Shown one piece after another: positions 1 through 7,866 of a stretch of 64,000 nucleotides of DNA. Each line of letters opens with the position of its first letter. Positions within the stretch are counted from its first letter, which is position 1. This DNA is from Chimaeribacter coloradensis (GTDB lineage Bacteria; Pseudomonadota; Gammaproteobacteria; Enterobacterales; Enterobacteriaceae): assembly GCF_002858715.1 (NCBI RefSeq), contig NZ_PJZH01000016.1, forward strand, positions 1 to 64,000, read 5' to 3'. A program made the translations under genes and the position numbers. Under the pieces are notes generated by a model. That model did not search any database. It saw nothing but the letters and a program-made list of their open reading frames with translations, and had not been told where the DNA came from.

Positions 1-184
1 GCATCAGGAACGCAGCGGGGTCAAGGGCCTTATCGGGGCTGGTAAAGGTCAGGCGGTAACAGAAGGGCAGGCTCAGCGCCTCCTCGCTGCTCAGGCCCAG
101 GATGTCCAGCTCAGCGGTGCAGCCGCGCACGCGGAGTAAATGGTGGCGGTGGTCAAAAGCTATCGGAGGAGACGATTTTTTCAT
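1..184 (-). CDS. vgrG: T6SS spike protein VgrG (TssI), N-terminal fragment cut by window edge
   Basis: The visible 61 residues begin with ATG at 184-182 and run off the left edge without a stop. They contain FDHRHHLLRVRG followed by LDILGLSSEEALSLPF and YRLTFTS. This is the usual opening of VgrG/TssI proteins: a short lead, then the gp27-like beta-barrel that sits under the Hcp tube. VgrG trimers cap the Hcp tube and carry effectors into the target cell. The gene is the last visible member of the minus-strand T6SS cluster, 253 bases downstream of the small toxin-like ORF. The Shine-Dalgarno is weak (CAGG about 10 bases before ATG). Only the N-terminus is present, so it is not possible to say whether it carries a C-terminal effector domain. 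Confidence 0.85.
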   Translation of the reverse strand, partial: MKKSSPPIAFDHRHHLLRVRGCTAELDILGLSSEEALSLPFCYRLTFTSPDKALDPAAFLM

Positions 185-437
185 TTTATCAACCTGAGTT
201 ATAGATAATAAAAATCCAGGGATTAACGTTTCTGAAATTAATAAAAAACCGAACTAAAAAACATAAAAAAATCAAAACAGCAGAGCAGGGGAAATATTTA
301 AAATTAAGAGATCACTTTATCAAACCAACATTAAAGCCATTACCCCCACTCTCTAACCATGTTTAAAAACGATAAAGCAGGAGTCAAAATTTAAATACCA
401 TTTAAAACCCACTTTGGTTAGCTCTTATACCAAGCCT

Positions 438-716
438 TTAATAATGCCCCCCAATGGCATGGACGGTAATTTGCTGCCCGTCAACAGAAAACAGCACACG
501 GTGCACATGCGTCAGCCGGATAGAACACATATTCCCGGTAAGCTTTTCAATTCTTAATTTCCCCACCTGCTTTGCGGCCTCAACAGGTGATATGCTCCTG
601 TCTTTTATTAAATGTCGCCATTCTTCATATTTTTTTATTGCAGCGGGATGTACTTCTCTGCTTTTACCTGACTGACGCGCCTTCAGAGCCGCATCATCAT
701 TAAATGTGTAACCCAT
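438..716 (-). CDS. Orphan YoeB/RelE-type toxin-like protein
   Basis: A 92-residue protein whose C-terminal half (LTGNMCSIRLTHVHRVLF, then VHAIGGHY) resembles the end of YoeB/Txe and RelE-fold ribosome-dependent endoribonucleases. In that family an S-R-R-I strand, an H-R-hydrophobic motif and a terminal His-Tyr occur in the same order. The first 30 residues are charged and unlike the usual compact YoeB start. AGAGG lies about six bases before the ATG. It sits between clpV and vgrG on the same strand, and no antitoxin-like partner ORF is visible on either side. It could be a solitary toxin remnant, a non-toxic relative, or a T6SS-linked cargo. The family call rests on motif resemblance only. 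Confidence 0.6.
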   Translation of the reverse strand: MGYTFNDDAALKARQSGKSREVHPAAIKKYEEWRHLIKDRSISPVEAAKQVGKLRIEKLTGNMCSIRLTHVHRVLFSVDGQQITVHAIGGHY

Positions 717-836
717 ACTACACCTCTTTTAATTATTTCTTAAAATACCCCAGAGGACATGTAACAAGCCCTCATATCCGTTTAGAAAATTTTTATGAAA
801 GAGCGCTATAAAATACTGCACAACATGTATTACTGA

Positions 837-3476
837 TTATTCTATTGCATCAAATTCCAGCACAATGCCTTCCTCCTCCTCCCAGCCCAGCGTCAGGTGG
901 GTGGTGGGCAGCTGCTGCGCCCGGCGCTGCAGCAGTTGACGGCTCAGCACTGGTAAAATCTGCTGGTTGAGCAGGCTGTCAATATTGCGGGCGCCGGTGT
1001 CCGGCAGCAGGCAGGCGCTGACCAGCGTGTCGTACAGGCTCTCCTTCACCGTGCAGGTCAGGCCGTAGTGACGTTTCAGGCGACCGGCGACCTGGGTGAG
1101 CTTCATCGCCACGATGGTCCGCAGGGCGTCAGCACTCAGCGGGCGGTAAATCAGCGTCTGGAAGCGCGCCAGCAGCGCAGGCTGGAAGTGGTCGCGCAGA
1201 ATCGGGCGCAGCAGTTCGTGCAAGTCGCCGTCGGTGGCGTCGGGTTGCGCATCGAGCCGTTGCATCAGCGCATCGCTGCCGAGGTTGGCGGTCATCAGAA
1301 TCACCGTGTGGCGAAAGTCGATTTCCCGCCCCTCGCCGTCGCGCATAAACCCACGGTCGAACACCTGATAGAAGAGATTCAGCACGTCGCGGTGCGCTTT
1401 CTCCACCTCATCGAGCAGCACCACGCTGTAGGGGCGCTTGCGTACCGCCTCGGTAAGAACACCGCCCTGGCCGTAGCCGACATACCCCGGTGGGGAGCCT
1501 TTGAGCTGGGAGACGGTGTGCGCCTCCTGGTATTCGGAAAGGTTGATGGTGATGAGGGATTTCTCGCCGCCGAACAGGCTGTCCGCCAGCGCCAGGGCGG
1601 TCTCGGTTTTGCCGGTGCCGCTGGGGCCGACCAGCAGGAACACCCCCAGCGGGCCGTTCTCCGGGGTGAGGCCGGTTTTCGCGGCGCGCAGGCGCTGCGC
1701 CAGGCCGCTGAGGGCTGCCTCCTGCCCCACCACCCGGGTACCCAGGTGCTGTTCGAGTTGCAGCAGGTCGCTCTGCTCATCTTTCAGCAGGCTGGAGAGC
1801 GGGACGCCTGTCCAGTCAGCGATGACGCCCGCCACGGTGCGCACATCCACATCCAGCGACAGCAGCGGTGCACTGCCCTGCACTTGTAGTAACTCTTCCT
1901 GCAGCACCGCCAGCCGGGCAGCATCGGCAATGTCCTGACGGGCCGCGATGATAAGCCGGGTCAGGCGCTGCTCTTCGTCGTACTGCTGCTGCAGCCGCTG
2001 CTGCTCTGCGGTCAGCGTGGTGCGGCGCTGTTCAATCTCCTGCAGGCGGGTCGAGCCACTGTCCGGCATCAGCACCAAATCCTGCTCAATGGCCTGCTGC
2101 TCCAGCAGCAGTGCGGCCAGCTCGGCGTGAAGGGCCGTCAGTGCATCCGGCAGGGTATCAAGGCTCATACGTACCCGCGCGCCGGCGGTGTCGAGCAGGT
2201 CGACCGCTTTGTCCGGCAGCTGGCGGCCGGTGAGGAAGCGGCGGGAGAGCGTCACCGCCGCGGTGATGGCCGCATCCCGGATATGCACCCCGTGGTGCTG
2301 CGCATAGCGGGACTTCAGCCCGCGCAGCATCAGATAGGCCGCCGCATCGTCCGGCTCATCAACGCTGACCCGCTGGAAGCGGCGCTCCAGCGCGGCGTCA
2401 CGCTCAAAATATTGCTTGTACTCGCTCCAGGTTGTCGCGGCAATGGTGCGCAGTTCGCCCCGCGCCAGCGCCGGTTTCAGCAGGTTGGCCGCATCCGCGC
2501 CGCCCGCCTGATTACCTGCCCCGATAATGGTGTGCGCCTCATCAATAAACAGCAGCACCGGCACCGGTGACTGCTGCACGGCGTCAATCACGTTTTTCAG
2601 CCGCTGCTCAAATTCTCCTTTCACCCCTGCGCCCGCCTGCAACAGGCCGAGGTCCAGGGTGCGCAGGCTCACGGGTTTCAGGCTCTCCGGCACATTGCCT
2701 TCGGCGATGCGCAGCGCCAGCCCCTCCACCAGGGCCGTTTTACCCACGCCCGGCTCGCCGACCAGAATCGGGTTGTTTTTGCGCCGCCGGGAAAGGATGT
2801 CAATCATCTGGCGGATTTCGCTGTCGCGGCCGAACACCGGGTCAATCTGCCCGGCCCGGGCTTTGGCTGTGACATCCAGGGTGAATTTGTCCAGCGCGGC
2901 CTGCAGGGCGTCACTCAGGCTGTGGCCGGTGCCGTCCGTCTCGTTTTGTTGTGCTTCATCGAGTGCGGGAACGCCCTGGTTAAGACGCGCCTGCTGCTGC
3001 CGTTCTGGCCGCTCGTCAGACTGCGCATCCAGCAGCGGCGTCAGGCGGGTAAGCTGGGCGCTGCTCAGGCTGAACAGCGGCCAGGCCCCCTCACAGCGCA
3101 GCAGCAAGGGCTGCGTTATCAGCGCCTCCAGCAGATGCACGCTGCGGACGGTCTCGGCACCGTGCTGCAAGGAGGCCGTAAGCCAGGCGGCCTGCATCAG
3201 CGCCTGCACATCATCTGACAGCTGCGGGCGGGTCTGCACCGAGCGCGGCAGCGCGTCGAGGTGCGCCAGCAGGCTCTGCCAGAGCGCGTCCATATCCCAT
3301 TCATAGCGGCGCGCCAGCACCGTGATGTCGCCCTCGCCCAGCTCCAGCAGCTTGAGCAGCCAGTGCTCTACCGTGATGGCGGCATGTGCCCGGGTGCGGC
3401 ACAGCGTGGCCGCCGCCTCCAGCGCCCGTGCGCAATAGGGGTTTAAACGACGAAGTAATACGGCTTGCTGCTCCAT
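837..3476 (-). CDS. clpV: T6SS AAA+ sheath-recycling ATPase ClpV (TssH)
   Basis: An 879-residue Clp-family ATPase. An N-terminal Clp-N-like domain (about 10-150) and a poorly conserved linker precede the first AAA+ domain, with Walker A GEPGVGKT at 240-247 and Walker B LLFIDEAH at 308-315. A coiled-coil middle domain (about 440-525) and a second AAA+ domain with Walker A GPSGTGKT at 617-624 and VVLLDEVEKAH follow. ClpV disassembles contracted TssB/TssC sheath so the subunits can be reused. The T6SS context and divergent N-terminus separate it from housekeeping ClpB. The start has AAGGAG seven bases upstream. It lies 166 bases after hcp, behind a terminator, so expression probably depends on read-through or a promoter in that gap. 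Confidence 0.96.
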   Translation of the reverse strand: MEQQAVLLRRLNPYCARALEAAATLCRTRAHAAITVEHWLLKLLELGEGDITVLARRYEWDMDALWQSLLAHLDALPRSVQTRPQLSDDVQALMQAAWLTASLQHGAETVRSVHLLEALITQPLLLRCEGAWPLFSLSSAQLTRLTPLLDAQSDERPERQQQARLNQGVPALDEAQQNETDGTGHSLSDALQAALDKFTLDVTAKARAGQIDPVFGRDSEIRQMIDILSRRRKNNPILVGEPGVGKTALVEGLALRIAEGNVPESLKPVSLRTLDLGLLQAGAGVKGEFEQRLKNVIDAVQQSPVPVLLFIDEAHTIIGAGNQAGGADAANLLKPALARGELRTIAATTWSEYKQYFERDAALERRFQRVSVDEPDDAAAYLMLRGLKSRYAQHHGVHIRDAAITAAVTLSRRFLTGRQLPDKAVDLLDTAGARVRMSLDTLPDALTALHAELAALLLEQQAIEQDLVLMPDSGSTRLQEIEQRRTTLTAEQQRLQQQYDEEQRLTRLIIAARQDIADAARLAVLQEELLQVQGSAPLLSLDVDVRTVAGVIADWTGVPLSSLLKDEQSDLLQLEQHLGTRVVGQEAALSGLAQRLRAAKTGLTPENGPLGVFLLVGPSGTGKTETALALADSLFGGEKSLITINLSEYQEAHTVSQLKGSPPGYVGYGQGGVLTEAVRKRPYSVVLLDEVEKAHRDVLNLFYQVFDRGFMRDGEGREIDFRHTVILMTANLGSDALMQRLDAQPDATDGDLHELLRPILRDHFQPALLARFQTLIYRPLSADALRTIVAMKLTQVAGRLKRHYGLTCTVKESLYDTLVSACLLPDTGARNIDSLLNQQILPVLSRQLLQRRAQQLPTTHLTLGWEEEEGIVLEFDAIE

Positions 3477-3593
3477 GCTTTCTCTCCTTTTCAGGTACGC
3501 TACCGCCCTTCGCTGTTATCCAAAGCGCATAAGGCCGGTGCCGGGTCTGTATTGCTGTTTGGGTTTGCGTCGTCGTGTGTTGATTTCGCAAAC

Positions 3594-3632
3594 ACAAAAA
3601 GCAAAAAACAGCAGACGGCGGGCCGTCTGCTG
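3594..3632 (-). terminator. Rho-independent terminator after hcp
   Basis: On the minus strand a perfect 10-bp stem CAGCAGACGG/CCGTCTGCTG (3623-3632 with 3609-3618) and a 4-base loop are followed at once by a T-rich run (TTTTTTGCTTTTTG). It lies 10 bases past the hcp stop and before clpV. Confidence 0.92.
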
Positions 3633-3642
3633 TGAGGAGGTA

Positions 3643-4134
3643 TCAGGCGGTGGTGCGTTCGTTCCAGGAATCGGAATGAATGATGTTGCCGTCTTTGTAG
3701 GTCCAGGTGATTTTTTCGTAACGCAGCTCAATCACTTCCAGGTGATTGTGCTTCTCATACGCCGGGTCTTTGATGTCGTGCATCAGTGGAGCCACTTTCA
3801 CCAGCTTGACGTTCTCCAGTTTGGTGTTGAAGTACTCCACCTCCTGGCCCGCGTCATTGATGCGGTACCATTTGAACTCCGCAGATTTCAGGGTCTGGCC
3901 GGTGGTGACCGCCTTGTAGAGGTACGGCGTGGAGGCATCGATTTCTTTGGTAAACAGGAACGGGGTGTGGATACGGGTGCCGGTCAGCTTGCCGGTGTTG
4001 TTGTCGGTCGGGATATAGAGGTTATGCTCCTGCGCCACCACTTCGATGCTGCCTTCGCGGTCTTTGACATCCACACATCCTTTGATGTCTGCGCCGCCGT
4101 CGTCCTTGAGCCACAGATAGACTGGAATTGCCAT
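3643..4134 (-). CDS. hcp: T6SS tube protein Hcp (TssD)
   Basis: A 163-residue Hcp with the typical opening MAIPVYLWLKDDGGADIKG, a central HTPFLFTKEIDASTPYLYKA segment and an ELRYEKITWTY strand near the end. The length matches the family norm (about 160-170). Hexameric Hcp rings stack into the tube that is propelled out of the cell and also chaperones small effectors. The start codon lies three bases after the stop of the OmpA-domain gene, so the two are translationally close. The strong terminator directly after hcp should make hcp the last gene of most transcripts, which fits the high amount of Hcp needed. Confidence 0.96.
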   Translation of the reverse strand: MAIPVYLWLKDDGGADIKGCVDVKDREGSIEVVAQEHNLYIPTDNNTGKLTGTRIHTPFLFTKEIDASTPYLYKAVTTGQTLKSAEFKWYRINDAGQEVEYFNTKLENVKLVKVAPLMHDIKDPAYEKHNHLEVIELRYEKITWTYKDGNIIHSDSWNERTTA

Positions 4135-4137
4135 GAT

Positions 4138-5841
4138 TTACTTCTCCATTTTTTGAGTTAACGCATCACCCAGAGCCGGTGATACGGGGGTTGCGCCGGT
4201 GACCTGACAGGCATTCGCCTGCGGCACCAGGCTGATTTCGACCCGGCGGTTGGCCGCCCGGCCCGCCTCCGTGTCATTCGTTTCACGCGGGCGGCTTTCG
4301 CCGTAACCCTGCACTGCAAAGCAGCTCTCCGGTACCTCGCCGGTGTCACGCATCCAGTTGCGCACCGAGACCGCGCGCTTCAGCGAGAGCTGCTGGTTGG
4401 ACGCCTCATCACCGGTGTCATCGGTGTGGCCGGCCACCACAATCAGCCAGCCGGGTTTGGCCTTAATCCCCACCAGCGCATTCACCAGCACTTTCGTCGA
4501 GCCGGGTTTAAGCCGGTCACTGCCGACGTCAAACAGCGACATGCTGTCGAGGCGTACGATCTTCGGTATAGGTGTGGGTTTCGGCTCAGAGGAGGGTGGC
4601 GGCGGAACGTAGCTTTTAATGGCGTTTAATACCGGCATACGAAGGCTACTTCCTTGATACAGCCCCAGACCAAGACGTAGCGGTTCCCCATTACGTGACC
4701 AGCTGTCCAGTTGCGTAGCGTGGGAGCGCAATACCACGACAGCCTGCGCTTTGGGGAGGTAGTCCTGCATGGGTACGGTGTAGTAATGCTGGATATCAAA
4801 CGCGATGCGCTGCAAAAGCTGCCGGTTATGCCAGCCGCTGCTGCACAGGGCTATCATTGCAGCCACAGTAAACAGCGTAAGCGCATGGCATATCGCCCGA
4901 CGGCGGGGAGTAGAAGCATGGCCTTTCGGCAACAACGGCAACACAAAGTCCGGCAGTGATGATGTCTCTTTCCCTTCTACCGGCATCCAACCCGCCACCT
5001 GGCCAAGAGAGGTCTGTTGCCTCAGCCAGTCTACCCAGAGGTTATGCTCTATCGCCCCAGCCATCGACTGGCCCTGATGGAACAGCACGGCATAAGGCAA
5101 TACCGGCGGAATATCAGGATTTTCATCAATGAACGTGGGTGAGATATGCTGGCTGAACCAATTTGCCAGGCTATTCAGCATCGCCTGTTGTTGCAAGCGT
5201 ACGCCGCTTTCATCTTGTGAGGTCCAGGCCGTTACGCCGCAGGGCGCGCAGTTATCCTGCCAGACACGCACCGGCTCGCTGGGAAATGCGGTCTGCCATA
5301 GAGATTCGGTGACAGCTTGCCCTGCGATATGGCTGCTTAACAACAGGGGAACTGCCTGCCGGGTTTCCCGCCGCAGCCGGCCAATCTGCCAGCGCAGTTC
5401 ATACAACCGGGGGGCAAGCACCTGACCACAGGCGTATTGCTGGGGGTTAACACAAATCATCGCCGCCAGTTGCCCGGCCCAGGCAGGGCGTAGCCACAAT
5501 AACTCCCGTGCCACATGGTGCAGTTCACAGCCCTCATCTACCCGCAGCCAGCAGCCCTGTGACGTTTGATAGACCGCACTTTTCCCCGGCCAGCCTGCCG
5601 TTTCTCCGCATACCAGCACGACGGGGAGGCGATAAGGTTCTTCCGGCAAATCGGAAAAACGTGTGACATCTGTGCCCACAGGCTGACGCCCGGCCCGGAT
5701 AAAACCGATGATAACTATCATAATGACTACACCGGTGCTGACGCCCCGGGCAGCAGGCGGAAGGGGTAAAAACAGCAGGCATAACAATACGGCCAGCACT
5801 CCCGCCCATAGCCATAACCCCCGTTGCAGTGCGGGCTTCAT
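4138..5841 (-). CDS. T6SS-associated OmpA/MotB-domain inner-membrane protein (TagL-like role)
   Basis: A 567-residue protein. Two hydrophobic segments lie at about 9-47, then a cytoplasmic region with no family I recognise (about 50-310). A third membrane segment (about 315-337) precedes a Pro-rich linker (YVPPPPSSEPKPTPIP), and the C-terminal OmpA-like peptidoglycan-binding domain starts near residue 430 (SLFDVGSDRLKPGS, AGHTDDTGDE, VQGYGESRP, GRAANRRVEI). The C-terminal domain should anchor the T6SS membrane complex to the cell wall, the job TagL or extended TssL proteins do elsewhere. The ATG overlaps the tssL stop by four bases, indicating translational coupling and a joint role. The long cytoplasmic part is the unusual element. 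Confidence 0.85.
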   Translation of the reverse strand: MKPALQRGLWLWAGVLAVLLCLLFLPLPPAARGVSTGVVIMIVIIGFIRAGRQPVGTDVTRFSDLPEEPYRLPVVLVCGETAGWPGKSAVYQTSQGCWLRVDEGCELHHVARELLWLRPAWAGQLAAMICVNPQQYACGQVLAPRLYELRWQIGRLRRETRQAVPLLLSSHIAGQAVTESLWQTAFPSEPVRVWQDNCAPCGVTAWTSQDESGVRLQQQAMLNSLANWFSQHISPTFIDENPDIPPVLPYAVLFHQGQSMAGAIEHNLWVDWLRQQTSLGQVAGWMPVEGKETSSLPDFVLPLLPKGHASTPRRRAICHALTLFTVAAMIALCSSGWHNRQLLQRIAFDIQHYYTVPMQDYLPKAQAVVVLRSHATQLDSWSRNGEPLRLGLGLYQGSSLRMPVLNAIKSYVPPPPSSEPKPTPIPKIVRLDSMSLFDVGSDRLKPGSTKVLVNALVGIKAKPGWLIVVAGHTDDTGDEASNQQLSLKRAVSVRNWMRDTGEVPESCFAVQGYGESRPRETNDTEAGRAANRRVEISLVPQANACQVTGATPVSPALGDALTQKMEK

Positions 5842-6512
5842 TGCATCCCTCCCGGCAACAGCGTGGTGATCAGGCTATCGAGCCAATGGTCAAGCCCCCA
5901 CCACAACGCAGCCAGGCTCGCCACTGACAGGCCAATGCGTACCGGCCAGTGGCGTAACCAGGCAACTGCCCCGAGCCCGGCGGAAGCAAATGCCATCACC
6001 GGATAATTCTGGGGAACACCGAAGGCTGGAACCCGTTCCCCCAGTTCCCGTACCAGTCGTATGCGCTCCGGTGCATTAACATCACTAAATCCGCCCAGAA
6101 ATCCGAGCATGAGCACCCGGTGAAAACAGGTCAGCACAGCTCTGTCGGGTGCAGCTTCACGCAGTACCTGACGCATACGTTCATACAGCTGATCGCCGGC
6201 ATTTATTTTGCCGAAAAATTGCCCCTGTAATGGCCTGTCATACCATTGCATACATGCGTCGTCCTGCACTCCCCGGCTTTTTGCTGCCTCATCCAGCAAT
6301 GCACACTGCGCATACAGAATATGTTGACAGCTCTCTGCGCTGTGATCGGTAGCTATCAGGTGCTTCTGCACCCTCTCCAGGTTTTCTACACAGCGTTGCC
6401 AGAGCTGCTGCCCTTCACCCTCCTTAAATACCGGACCATGGCGCAAGCTGATAACCACAAGCCATGTCTCCTGTAACAAGGCGTCGATATCACACGTTTG
6501 GTTGTTACTCAT
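5838..6512 (-). CDS. tssL: T6SS membrane-complex protein TssL (DotU/IcmH family)
   Basis: A 224-residue DotU-family protein. The cytoplasmic helical domain carries LLQETWLVVISLRHGP and ILYAQCALLDEAA, both typical of the family, and a single C-terminal membrane segment (about 185-206) anchors it in the inner membrane. TssL joins TssM and TssJ in the trans-envelope complex and contacts the baseplate through TssK. This is the short form without a peptidoglycan-binding tail; that function is supplied by the overlapping downstream OmpA-domain gene. It overlaps tssK by four bases (ATGA) and the next gene also by four, so tssK-tssL-ompA-like are tightly coupled. Confidence 0.93.
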   Translation of the reverse strand: MSNNQTCDIDALLQETWLVVISLRHGPVFKEGEGQQLWQRCVENLERVQKHLIATDHSAESCQHILYAQCALLDEAAKSRGVQDDACMQWYDRPLQGQFFGKINAGDQLYERMRQVLREAAPDRAVLTCFHRVLMLGFLGGFSDVNAPERIRLVRELGERVPAFGVPQNYPVMAFASAGLGAVAWLRHWPVRIGLSVASLAALWWGLDHWLDSLITTLLPGGMQ

Positions 6513-7852
6513 GTTCTCAGCACCGCAAAGAGTTCAAGCTCGGGCTCGTCCAGCGTTCCAGGGACATAAAAGACGCAACTTCCTGCCGCCTGCATGGCCT
6601 GTGCCGCAGGGTGGGTCATATCCAGTGCGAAATACTGATTTTCCAGACGCAGCGGTATAGCTGCTGGCACATGGCTTAGCGCGCGCAGTGGAATACCCTG
6701 TCGCGACGCATTGATGACCTCATTTACCTCATCCGGGCTGCCCACCTTGCACTGTTGCGGGAACTGTTCCAGCAACTGCACCGCCGGCAGCGACGAGCGT
6801 ACCGAGAGATAAAAGTCCACCTGCTCACGCAGGCGCGGGTCGTTCAGACGAGCCTGCCACTGTCGCAGCCGTTTTTCATGGGTCAGTTCGACCGCTATCA
6901 CACGCGAAGGCAGACTGGCCTCAAGCAACTCACCAAGCAGTCCAAACAGCGGCGGGAAGACATCGGTCAATTGGTTGTGCCGGTAGACAGGAATATCAGT
7001 GACGGTATGCGCCAGCGAAAATGTCAGCAGACTGCCCGCCAGACGTACCAGTTCCTGATACAGACGTTCAGGATGCACCTGCGCATGGCGCTGGAAATTA
7101 CCCAGCACCGGCTCTGCACCATTCAGCGCATTGAGCAGCCAGAACAGGGAAACATCGGCCACGGCAAAATCGGCCATACGCTCATTACTCTCACGGCGCA
7201 TCGCCATCAGCCGTGCCAACCGGGCCCGCAATTGAGTCATCAGCTGTTCAAGCTGGTTGATGAGCCATGGGCTGGCCTTCAGGCTCAACAGCGGTGGAAT
7301 AAAGCGACTGTCCTGTGTCCAACATCCCTGCCTGTCCCGGTGCAGGCGCGCTACCGGGCAGACCAGATAGTCACTGTTATCCTGGGAGTCCAGGCGTAGC
7401 GTCAGCTCATGCTGCATCGTGGCAATCTGGCGCGTATCTTCGCCAAAACAGTTACGCACATCGTGCCAGCGCTGGCGATAGCGTACCGGACGTTCAGCTT
7501 CCTCCTCCGGTTTCAGGCAATTGCCGCCATTCGCGTAGATCTGCGGCAGTGCCAGCATCGCGATAATGTCACCGCTGCCCCCTTCCGGCAGAGTCAGCGT
7601 TGGCGGCAATCTATCGGCGTTGTCACTGTCTGTCAGGGTGCCGTCAGAAAAACGCACTGCCAGACGGCCGGCTTGGAGCCGGCCCTGTTTCAGCGCATCC
7701 TGATCAAACTCAGCCGCCAGCACACCCCAGGGGTGCATCACGCCCATCAGCGCGATACACTCGGTATGCCAGGCTGTAAAAGCAGCCTGCTGCTGGAAAT
7801 GCTGTGGCGACACCATAACGCCCTGCATCCATAACGGTCGCTCTATCTTCAT
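6509..7852 (-). CDS. tssK: T6SS baseplate protein TssK
   Basis: A 447-residue TssK (ImpJ/VasE family). The start PLWMQGVMVSPQHFQQQ is the family signature, in which the PQHFQQ segment belongs to the N-terminal shell domain. The protein ends with a compact receptor-like domain that docks to the membrane complex. TssK trimers link the TssE/F/G wedge of the baseplate to TssL/TssM. Length and position between tssC and tssL match the family. It follows the tssC stop by 14 bases and overlaps tssL by four bases. Confidence 0.95.
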   Translation of the reverse strand: MKIERPLWMQGVMVSPQHFQQQAAFTAWHTECIALMGVMHPWGVLAAEFDQDALKQGRLQAGRLAVRFSDGTLTDSDNADRLPPTLTLPEGGSGDIIAMLALPQIYANGGNCLKPEEEAERPVRYRQRWHDVRNCFGEDTRQIATMQHELTLRLDSQDNSDYLVCPVARLHRDRQGCWTQDSRFIPPLLSLKASPWLINQLEQLMTQLRARLARLMAMRRESNERMADFAVADVSLFWLLNALNGAEPVLGNFQRHAQVHPERLYQELVRLAGSLLTFSLAHTVTDIPVYRHNQLTDVFPPLFGLLGELLEASLPSRVIAVELTHEKRLRQWQARLNDPRLREQVDFYLSVRSSLPAVQLLEQFPQQCKVGSPDEVNEVINASRQGIPLRALSHVPAAIPLRLENQYFALDMTHPAAQAMQAAGSCVFYVPGTLDEPELELFAVLRT

Positions 7853-7866
7853 TGCGCCTCCGGGCT

